NCBI GenBank assembly: GCA_050178015.1 | Contig: JBFXGM010000010.1 | Location: 70,727 to 134,726, forward strand | Direction: 5' to 3' | DNA: 64,000 nucleotides | DNA from: Gaoshiqia sp050178015 | GTDB taxonomy: Bacteria; Bacteroidota; Bacteroidia; Bacteroidales; Prolixibacteraceae | Shown here: positions 24,217 to 31,944 of the stretch, one piece after another | Layout of the letters: each line of letters starts with the position of its first letter | Position numbering within the stretch: the first letter of the stretch is position 1 | Translations under genes and position numbers: made by a program | The notes under the pieces: generated by a model | Told to the model about the DNA's origin: nothing | Databases searched by the model: none | Seen by the model: the letters and a program-made list of their open reading frames with translations, nothing else

Positions 24217-27186
24217 ATGAAGATTATTCGCAAAAACTTGAAAGTCCTGCTAATGGTCCTGGGATTAATGATAGCCCATACCGGCTTTGCCCAGGTAATT
24301 AGTTTAACCGGGAGGGTTACCGACAGTGCAACCGGCGAACCGCTACCGGGCGTTACCGTTGTTGAAAAAGGGACCACAAATGGTACCATAACTAATTTCG
24401 ACGGGGACTATACCCTATCCGTAGCGATTGGTACGACAGTCCAATTCTCCTATATTGGATACAAAACCACAGAACATCTGGTTGGCCAGGCAACTACCGT
24501 TAACATTGTGTTGGAAATTGATACCGAGCAGCTGGAAGAAGTGGTGGTGATTGGTTATGGCCAGATACGCAAAGAAGATGCAACCGGAGCTGTAGCCTCT
24601 GTTAGTTCATCTGATTTTAACCAGGGAGCAACCAGCTCACCACAAGACCTGCTTCAGGGGAAAGTAGCCGGTGTCCTTATTCAAACAGAAGGTGGAGCAC
24701 CAGGTTCTTCAGCCAAGATCCGGATTCGCGGGGGGTCTTCCATGTCAGCCAGTAACGATCCGTTAATTGTGATCGACGGAATGCCAATTGACAACCGTAC
24801 CATCGACGGAATGAGCAACGTGTTAACATCCATAAACCCGAATGACATAGCTTCATTCACGGTATTGAAAGATGCTTCTTCAACCGCGATCTATGGTTCC
24901 CGGGCTTCAAACGGGGTAATTCTCATTACCACGAAAGAAGGTAAGCAAAATCAGGATCTCCGGGTTGAACTGGAATCGAAAATGAATGTCAGCGAGATTA
25001 AAGAATACATTGATGTATTGGATGCTGACGAATTCAGGGCTTTGGTTAACGAACGGGCACAAGTAAGCAGCTCCGTTAATCCGGCACTAATGGGCAATGC
25101 CAATACCAACTGGCAAGATGAGATTTTTCAAACAGCCATCGGGCACGAACATAATTTAAGTGTATCGGGTGCTCTTGATAAAATTCCATTCCGTGCATCA
25201 GTAGGTTATACTGACCAGTTCGGTATTCTGAGAACTTCATCCATGGATAGAAAAACAGCAACTTTTAAGGTTAATCCAAGCTTGCTTGACAATCACCTGA
25301 AATTAACAGCCGGCATCAAGTACATGAATGTTGGCAACCGCTTTGCTGAGCGTGGCGCCATTGGAAGCGCGCTTCGTTTCGACCCAACCAAACCTGTATT
25401 CAATAACACCGGTATTTACGGCGGTTATACCACCTGGTTGATGCCCGATGGATCGCGGAACGTAAACGGAACCCGTAACCCGGTAGCTCAATTGCAACAA
25501 CGTCATGATGAATCGGATGTTAACCGGTACATCATTGATGCACAGGCAAATTACAAACTACACTTCTTCCCCGATATTACTGCCACGTTGAAAGTAGGTT
25601 TAGATGAATCGGACAGTGATGGTTTTACCAATACCGATCTTTCTGCTTCATGGGTGCAAACAGCTTCATCAGGCGTAAAACGTGACTATACTCAAACACG
25701 TCGTAACAAGCTTTTTAACTTCTATTTAAATTACCAAAAAGTCCTGCCGGAAATTGAAAGTAGATTGGACGCCATGGCCGGTTACGAATGGCAACATTTC
25801 TGGTCTGATGCTACCGCTAAAGAATTTGACCGTTTCAACACCAAAATTGTTGATTCAAAAGACGAGACAGAAAACTACCTGGTGTCATTCTTCGGGAGGG
25901 CAAACTACTCGTACAAAGACAGGTACTTGCTGACTGCAACGGTAAGGGCTGACGGTTCTTCTCGCTTCCACAAAGACAACCGTTGGGGATATTATCCATC
26001 AGCAGCTTTGGGATGGCGTATCATTGAAGAACCATTCATGCAAGACCTGAAGGCTGTAAGTAATCTGAAACTTCGTTTAGGATACGGACTCACAGGTCAA
26101 CAGGAATTAAACAGTGGAGACTATCCTTACCTGGGTATTTATCGTTTGAGTGACTCACGTACACAATACAAGTTGGGCAATCAATACTACACGCTTATTC
26201 GTCCGGATGGCTATGACCAGAGCCTGGAATGGGAGAAAACGACAACCTACAACGCTGGTCTTGATTTTGGTTTTTTCGACAACCGTTTAAGCGGAACTGT
26301 TGATTTTTACAAACGGGATACAAAAGACTTGTTGAACACCATTCCGGTACCGGCAGGAACCAACTTTACAGACCGCTTGCTAACCAACGTAGGCGACCTG
26401 GAAAACGTTGGTCTTGAATTGTCTGTTAACGCAATACCGGTAAGCACGAAAGATTTGAGCTGGGAGCTTACTTTCAACCTTACCCGCAACAAAAACAAGA
26501 TTACGAAACTGACCAACTACGACGATCCAAACTATAAAGGTGTTGATGTGGGAAACATTAGTGGCGTTGGTGTAGGTAATACGATTCAAAAGCAGGCTGT
26601 GGGCTATCCGCTAAATACGTTCTATGTTTATGAACAAGTGTACGATGCAAACAGCAAACCCATTGAAGGATTATATGTTGACCGAAACAATGACGGAATC
26701 GTCAATGAAAACGACAAATACTATGCAGAGTCACCGGCTCCGGATGTATTCATGGGACTTTCTTCCATGCTTTATTACAAAGACTTTGATTTTGGGTTCA
26801 ACGCCCGTGCTTCAATTGGAGGACAGATCTATAACAACGTAATTGTTGGCGCCCGCTACCAGGAGCTAACGGTTAATGAGTATCTGACCAATATGCCCTC
26901 AGAAATCAATAATTCGAAGTTCACCACGGCACAGCAATACTCTGATTACTTCCTGGAAGATGCCTCATTCTTCCGGATGGACAATGTGACGTTGGGATAT
27001 AATTTTAAGAAGCTCCTCAAAAAATCAGCTGGCTTGGACCTTAACTTACGTTTGTACTCTTCGGTTCAAAATGTATTTGTCATTACCGACTACAGCGGAT
27101 TGGATCCCGAAGTAAACGAAGGGATTGATAACGACATCTATCCTCGCCCAAGAGTTTATTTGTTTGGACTTAGTGTAAGCTTTTAA
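24217..27186 (+). CDS. susC: SusC-like TonB-dependent outer-membrane transporter (starch)
   Basis: A 989-residue outer-membrane protein with a signal peptide (to about AHTGFAQ). A carboxypeptidase-regulatory-like beta domain follows (about 30-115, SLTGRVTDSATGEPLPGVTV), then the plug domain (LEEVVVIGYGQIRKEDATGAV to about 235) and a 22-strand barrel ending in a terminal Phe (FGLSVSF). TonB powers import of oligosaccharides captured by its SusD partner, which starts 20 bases downstream. Unlike the SusC at 58 kb it has no N-terminal STN domain, so it should not signal through an anti-sigma factor, in line with LacI control here. Starch as substrate is inferred from the enzymes around it. Confidence 0.93.
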   Translation: MKIIRKNLKVLLMVLGLMIAHTGFAQVISLTGRVTDSATGEPLPGVTVVEKGTTNGTITNFDGDYTLSVAIGTTVQFSYIGYKTTEHLVGQATTVNIVLEIDTEQLEEVVVIGYGQIRKEDATGAVASVSSSDFNQGATSSPQDLLQGKVAGVLIQTEGGAPGSSAKIRIRGGSSMSASNDPLIVIDGMPIDNRTIDGMSNVLTSINPNDIASFTVLKDASSTAIYGSRASNGVILITTKEGKQNQDLRVELESKMNVSEIKEYIDVLDADEFRALVNERAQVSSSVNPALMGNANTNWQDEIFQTAIGHEHNLSVSGALDKIPFRASVGYTDQFGILRTSSMDRKTATFKVNPSLLDNHLKLTAGIKYMNVGNRFAERGAIGSALRFDPTKPVFNNTGIYGGYTTWLMPDGSRNVNGTRNPVAQLQQRHDESDVNRYIIDAQANYKLHFFPDITATLKVGLDESDSDGFTNTDLSASWVQTASSGVKRDYTQTRRNKLFNFYLNYQKVLPEIESRLDAMAGYEWQHFWSDATAKEFDRFNTKIVDSKDETENYLVSFFGRANYSYKDRYLLTATVRADGSSRFHKDNRWGYYPSAALGWRIIEEPFMQDLKAVSNLKLRLGYGLTGQQELNSGDYPYLGIYRLSDSRTQYKLGNQYYTLIRPDGYDQSLEWEKTTTYNAGLDFGFFDNRLSGTVDFYKRDTKDLLNTIPVPAGTNFTDRLLTNVGDLENVGLELSVNAIPVSTKDLSWELTFNLTRNKNKITKLTNYDDPNYKGVDVGNISGVGVGNTIQKQAVGYPLNTFYVYEQVYDANSKPIEGLYVDRNNDGIVNENDKYYAESPAPDVFMGLSSMLYYKDFDFGFNARASIGGQIYNNVIVGARYQELTVNEYLTNMPSEINNSKFTTAQQYSDYFLEDASFFRMDNVTLGYNFKKLLKKSAGLDLNLRLYSSVQNVFVITDYSGLDPEVNEGIDNDIYPRPRVYLFGLSVSF

Positions 27187-27205
27187 TCGTTAATCCAATA
27201 CAATC

Positions 27206-28771
27206 ATGAATACAATATATAGTATAAAATATCGCGCAATCGCAATGGTGATGCTTCTCTTTGCCTTGGGCTCATGCGTCAACGATTTGGACACTGTGCC
27301 TCTTGACGAAGATTTGCTCACGGCGGATAAACTGACGGACGATGCCTCCTACAAAGGAATGCTGGCCAAGTGTTATGCCGCCTTTGTGGTTGGCGGACAA
27401 ACAGGAGTTGACGGAGAACCCGATATCAGCAGTATTGACGGTGGCTTCTCATCTTATTTACGTCAGCTTTGGAACCACCAGGAATTAACTACCGACGAGG
27501 CTATTTGCGCCTGGAACGATGGAAACCTGCGTGACTTACACGATATGGACTGGACGGCATCCAACGAGTTTATAACTGCCATGTACTATCGTATCACCCT
27601 TGAAGTAGCCTATTGTAACAACCTGATTTCATTGACAAAAGATCAGGACGAATTTAAAGCGTACAATACCGAAGCCCGCTTTTTAAGAGCACTGGCTTAC
27701 TGGCATTTGCTGGATATGTTTGGTACGGGTCCTTTTGTTACTGAAGAAGATCCGGTAGGTTCTTTCTTCTTCCCGGAACAAGCAACAGCACAACAGCTAT
27801 TTGATTACATCGAGTCGGAACTCAAAGCAATTGAAAGCGAGTTACCAGCGCCACGTACCAACGAATACGGACGGGCCGACCAGGCTGCTGCCTGGATGGT
27901 TTTATCAAAACTGTACTTAAATGCAGATACGTATATTGGCACACCAAAATACACGGAATGTGTCACTTACACTCAAAAAGTAATTAATGGGGGTTATAGC
28001 CTGGAGCCGAATTACGAACATCTTTTCCTGGCTGATAATAACCTGCGCAGCAATGAAATCATTTTTCCGCTTGTATGTGACGGAGAACACACCCAAACCT
28101 GGGGTGGAATGACATTCCTGATCCACTCAACAGTAGGTGGCGATATGCCGGCCAGCGAATCTGGTATTGATGGTGGTTGGGGAGGAAACCGGACCACCAA
28201 ATCATTCGTCAGTCTTTTTGATGACATTACCGGCGAAACCGACAGCCGTGCATTGATTTGGACAGAAGGCCAAACCCTGGAAATAGGAGATATCTTCAAT
28301 TTCCGCGATGGTTATGCTTTACGCAAGTTCCGTAACATTACTTCGGGTGGTGTGGTTGGCGTAAACCTGTCACATCCGGATACCGATTTCCCGCTGTTCA
28401 GATATGCCGATGCTTTGCTGATGTACGCTGAAGCCGTTGTTCGCGGTGGCTCAGGTGGCGATATGGGAACAGCCGTAACCTACATCAACCAAATCCGGGA
28501 AAGAGCTTACGGCGATAATTCCGGCAATATTGAAGAGGCCGACCTTACCCTTCAGTTTTTACTGGATGAACGTGGACGCGAATTGTTCTGGGAGTGCCAC
28601 AGAAGAACCGACTTAAGACGTTTTGGCAAATTAGCCGGCGGAGAATACATCTGGCCTTGGAAAGGAGCTGTAGCTGCAGGAAAATCAATTGATGCAAAAT
28701 ACAATCTTTTCCCGATACCCGGCTCTGACATTAATGCCAATCCGAATTTAACGCAAACCACTGGTTATTAA
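27206..28771 (+). CDS. susD: SusD-like starch-binding outer-membrane lipoprotein
   Basis: A 521-residue RagB/SusD family lipoprotein that caps SusC and delivers the glycan. The signal ends in a lipobox LGSC, and acidic residues follow the cysteine (CVNDLDTVPLDEDL), consistent with surface exposure. The helical TPR scaffold appears in EARFLRALAYWHLLDMFG. The late segment ADALLMYAEAVVRGG and ERGRELFWECHRRTDLRRFGK, diagnostic for the family, is present. It lies between SusC and the SusE/SusF-type lipoproteins, in the classical Sus order. Confidence 0.94.
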   Translation: MNTIYSIKYRAIAMVMLLFALGSCVNDLDTVPLDEDLLTADKLTDDASYKGMLAKCYAAFVVGGQTGVDGEPDISSIDGGFSSYLRQLWNHQELTTDEAICAWNDGNLRDLHDMDWTASNEFITAMYYRITLEVAYCNNLISLTKDQDEFKAYNTEARFLRALAYWHLLDMFGTGPFVTEEDPVGSFFFPEQATAQQLFDYIESELKAIESELPAPRTNEYGRADQAAAWMVLSKLYLNADTYIGTPKYTECVTYTQKVINGGYSLEPNYEHLFLADNNLRSNEIIFPLVCDGEHTQTWGGMTFLIHSTVGGDMPASESGIDGGWGGNRTTKSFVSLFDDITGETDSRALIWTEGQTLEIGDIFNFRDGYALRKFRNITSGGVVGVNLSHPDTDFPLFRYADALLMYAEAVVRGGSGGDMGTAVTYINQIRERAYGDNSGNIEEADLTLQFLLDERGRELFWECHRRTDLRRFGKLAGGEYIWPWKGAVAAGKSIDAKYNLFPIPGSDINANPNLTQTTGY

Positions 28772-28790
28772 TCTTATTAATTAGATTACC

Positions 28791-29879
28791 ATGAAAAAAT
28801 TTAAATACCTGCTGATAGCATGCCTCACAATTACCTTGTTTGCGTGTGAGGATGATGATATCGTAAAATTAAATGATTCAGAGTATGTGCCGGCAACTAA
28901 TATTCAGGGGTTGGGTACAACTTTGGAGATATCAAAGGATAAAAAAGCCGAAACGCTCACGGTTTCGTACACTCCTGCAACTTACGGAGTGAATATTGTT
29001 AAAACGCACAAACTGCAATTTGCTGCTTCGGACGACTTTACCAATCCTTTTACTTTTGATGTTGATGCATCAGATAATTCGTTCGCATTCACTGTGGGCG
29101 CTTTCAATGAATTCCTTACCGAGTCATTGGGATTGCCGGTAGATGCGGAAGCTACGGTTTCAGCACGGATCATGACCCATTCGCTCAGTGGAGTTGATAC
29201 GTTGTACTCTGCGGTTGTTAATTTTAAAACAACACCCTATTTGGATATTCTGTTTGCTCCGAATACCTTCTACTTGTTTGGCGACGGCGTAGGGCGCATT
29301 GCACAAAACAATAAGCTTAAGTTCAATAAAATACACAGTGAACCAGATGATTCCTGGACTATCGTATGGATGGAAGCTACCGGAACATTTAAGCTTTGTT
29401 CTGATGTGAACTACAAAGGGGTGATTGGTAAAATCGGGGATCCTGTTAATGGCGAATACACCTTGGGAACAGTTGATAATAGAGGTGAAGATATACCTGT
29501 TCCCGGAACGGCAGGCTATTATACGGTTGGTGTAAACCTGGCAACCAATAAATTACTGATTGAACCTGCCAATATTTATATCTGCGGACCGAATGTTAAT
29601 GCATGGCCTGTTAGTTCTGTTACCGAAGAGAACCGGTTTAAACTGGATGCTGCAAACAAGACGATGTATTTGACCAAAAGCCTTTTGGGTGGCGAACTAA
29701 GACTTCATGTTACCCATCCGTACATTTCCGCTGCCGACTGGTGGCATGCCGAGTTCATATTCCTTAATGGGAAGATTGAATACCGGGCAGATGGCGGTGA
29801 TCAGGATAGGGTTAATATCGATGGAGGGGAAAGAACCATTGAGCTTGACTTCATTAATCAAACTGGTAAAACTAAATAG
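28791..29879 (+). CDS. susE: SusE-like starch-binding lipoprotein
   Basis: A 362-residue surface lipoprotein. The lipobox is LFAC, and the mature N-terminus CEDDDIVKLND is strongly acidic, matching the export signal described for surface lipoproteins of Bacteroidetes. An N-terminal SusE domain (about 25-145, TLEISKDKKAETLTVSYTPATYG) is followed by SusE/SusF-type carbohydrate-binding modules: one around LFGDGVGRIAQNNKLKFNKI and a second around YICGPNVNAWPVSS. Aromatic residues such as DWWHAEF in the last module suit glucan stacking. It should hold starch at the cell surface for SusC/D. The next gene starts two bases after its stop. Confidence 0.85.
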   Translation: MKKFKYLLIACLTITLFACEDDDIVKLNDSEYVPATNIQGLGTTLEISKDKKAETLTVSYTPATYGVNIVKTHKLQFAASDDFTNPFTFDVDASDNSFAFTVGAFNEFLTESLGLPVDAEATVSARIMTHSLSGVDTLYSAVVNFKTTPYLDILFAPNTFYLFGDGVGRIAQNNKLKFNKIHSEPDDSWTIVWMEATGTFKLCSDVNYKGVIGKIGDPVNGEYTLGTVDNRGEDIPVPGTAGYYTVGVNLATNKLLIEPANIYICGPNVNAWPVSSVTEENRFKLDAANKTMYLTKSLLGGELRLHVTHPYISAADWWHAEFIFLNGKIEYRADGGDQDRVNIDGGERTIELDFINQTGKTK

Positions 29880-29881
29880 AG

Positions 29882-31882
29882 ATGAAAAACATAAGCTATT
29901 TTCTAATACTGATACTGGCGGTTTTTGCCTTCTCCTGCGAAGAAGATTTTATGACTCCGCCAGTCAAAACACCGGTTGAAGGCACTGCCCCGGTATGGGT
30001 TAATCAACCTTCATCAGACATTGACACCGTCCTTTTTAAACGGAACGAAAACGGAACCTTACTTTCACTAAGTTGGACAGCTCCGGTTTATGCCGATAAC
30101 ATTGGGGTGCGTTATTTCCTGCAACTGGATACCAAAGGCACTAATTTTGCAAATCCAATCGAATTTGACCGGATTGCTGCAACAGAAATGACCGTGACCA
30201 TCGGGCAACTAAATGCTGCTTTGATGAAGCGGTACAATCCTGCTGAAAAGGTCGAGATCGAAATTCGTATTCGTGCTGCTTCAAATGAACACTTGGCAGA
30301 CCTGTACACCGAGCCGTTTTCCATGAAAGTAACCCCATACCTGGATGTTCCTGTTCCTTCTGCATTCTATATGATGGGAACAGCAACCGAAGTCGGGTTT
30401 ACCAGTTCTGATGCTCTGGCCGCCCTGAAAGATGGCGATGTGTTCTATAAATACCTGAAACTAACCGCAGACGGTGCATTCCGCTTCTCGGATGCACAGT
30501 CCGACGGCGGGTTTGCATACAACTATGGTAAGTTTGCGACTGTATCTTCCAACATTGCAGAGGCAGGTGACGAAGATGGCAACTTCAAATTTACCGGCGA
30601 AACAGGTTGGTACGAGGTAAAAGCTGACTTCACAAACAGTGAGTTGACCATTGCTCCTTTCCAGGTTGGAACAACCACTTACACTTTTGACCCTGCTGAA
30701 GTTTACCTGGTTGGCGACTATACGGATACGGTAGCCTCCTGGAGCCCGGAGAACTCGCCGGCCATGATCAAAAAGTCGGAAGGGATTTACACCATTGAAA
30801 CGGCCATTAAAGACGGGGCGATGCTCAAATTCGTTGGCCAGCCCAGCTGGGGCGACCTCGACTGGGGTAACCTGGGAGGCGACGGTTCCGAAGGCATCGT
30901 CGGCCCCAAAGGCAAAAACGGCAACATCACGTTCGATGGTGCAGGTAAGGGATACATCGTTACCCTCGACATGAACAAAGGAACCTACACCATCGCTGAA
31001 GCAAAATCCAACCTGTATATTGTTGGTGAAGCTACCAGTGCCGGTTGGACTATTGAAAATGCCCTGATCATGAACATCATTGCTCCCGGAGTTTGGACCG
31101 GCACCTTTGAACTGAAAGCCGGTAAAGATTTCAAATTCTTCCCGGTACAAGGAAGCTGGGACAACGGAATCGGAGCAGATCGTTTTGATAATTTTATCGG
31201 ATGTTCTGCCAATGGTGGCGACATAACCAACAACGGACCGGTTGACGGGACATACCTGGTGGTGGTTGACCTGAATACTAAAACGCTGACAGTTACCGAT
31301 GCTCCCAAAATTTTGGGCGGCTCGGTGGCAGCAGACTGGAACCCGGCCAATGCCGTTGCGATGCAAATGGTAGAATCAGGAGTTTTCGACACCTACCAAT
31401 ATATCACGGTTGATGGCGGCGGATTTAAATTTGTTCCGACAAATGCCGGATGGGATGGTGACTGGGGAGCAAGCAAAACCACTGCCGGCATGCTGGCTCA
31501 AACGGATGAAGATAACCTGTCGGTTGCTGCTGACGGATTCTACCGGGTACGGACCAACTTCAACGACATGTCGTATTCGGTTGTCGAAACCGCCTGGGGA
31601 ATCATTGGTGATGCAACCCCGGGAGGATGGGGTGATGATACCAATATGACACTGAACACCACTGCAAAAGGCGAATATACCTGGAGTGCCGATATCACCT
31701 TGACTGATGGTAAAATTAAGTTCCGTGCCAATGACGGCTGGGATATCAACTTGGGAGATAACGACGCCGACGGTTCGCTTGAACCAGGTGGATCGGATAT
31801 TGCCGTTACTGCCGGAAATTACCACATTGAGCTGATCTTAAATTCTGCTACCGGATTTACTTATACGATTACTGCGAATTAA
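29882..31882 (+). CDS. susF: Enlarged SusF-like lipoprotein with about five carbohydrate-binding repeats
   Basis: A 666-residue surface lipoprotein with lipobox FSC and an acidic start (CEEDFMTPP). A SusE-type N-terminal domain (about 35-150) is followed by five repeats starting near residues 155, 273, 376, 476 and 570. Repeats 2-5 share a KF..., W, W/N-G core: KFVGQPSWGDLDWGN, KFFPVQGSWDNGIG, KFVPTNAGWDGDWG and KFRANDGWDINLG. The first repeat lacks these tryptophans. Bacteroides SusF is shorter with three modules, so this protein is an expanded version, perhaps reaching farther or holding larger granules. A terminator follows. The symbol reflects position and architecture, not proven identity. 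Confidence 0.85.
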   Translation: MKNISYFLILILAVFAFSCEEDFMTPPVKTPVEGTAPVWVNQPSSDIDTVLFKRNENGTLLSLSWTAPVYADNIGVRYFLQLDTKGTNFANPIEFDRIAATEMTVTIGQLNAALMKRYNPAEKVEIEIRIRAASNEHLADLYTEPFSMKVTPYLDVPVPSAFYMMGTATEVGFTSSDALAALKDGDVFYKYLKLTADGAFRFSDAQSDGGFAYNYGKFATVSSNIAEAGDEDGNFKFTGETGWYEVKADFTNSELTIAPFQVGTTTYTFDPAEVYLVGDYTDTVASWSPENSPAMIKKSEGIYTIETAIKDGAMLKFVGQPSWGDLDWGNLGGDGSEGIVGPKGKNGNITFDGAGKGYIVTLDMNKGTYTIAEAKSNLYIVGEATSAGWTIENALIMNIIAPGVWTGTFELKAGKDFKFFPVQGSWDNGIGADRFDNFIGCSANGGDITNNGPVDGTYLVVVDLNTKTLTVTDAPKILGGSVAADWNPANAVAMQMVESGVFDTYQYITVDGGGFKFVPTNAGWDGDWGASKTTAGMLAQTDEDNLSVAADGFYRVRTNFNDMSYSVVETAWGIIGDATPGGWGDDTNMTLNTTAKGEYTWSADITLTDGKIKFRANDGWDINLGDNDADGSLEPGGSDIAVTAGNYHIELILNSATGFTYTITAN

Positions 31883-31892
31883 TCTGATATGC

Positions 31893-31933
31893 AAAGGGCT
31901 GCCCGCACAGTACAGGCAGCCCTTTATTTTTTT
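31893..31933 (+). terminator. Terminator between the susCDEF block and the amylase gene
   Basis: AAAGGGCTGCC (31893-31903) pairs perfectly with GGCAGCCCTTT (31915-31925), followed by ATTTTTTTG. It lies ten bases after the susF stop and 12 bases before the next gene. It may cause partial termination that lowers expression of the downstream enzymes. Confidence 0.85.
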
Positions 31934-31944
31934 GTAACGATTGA

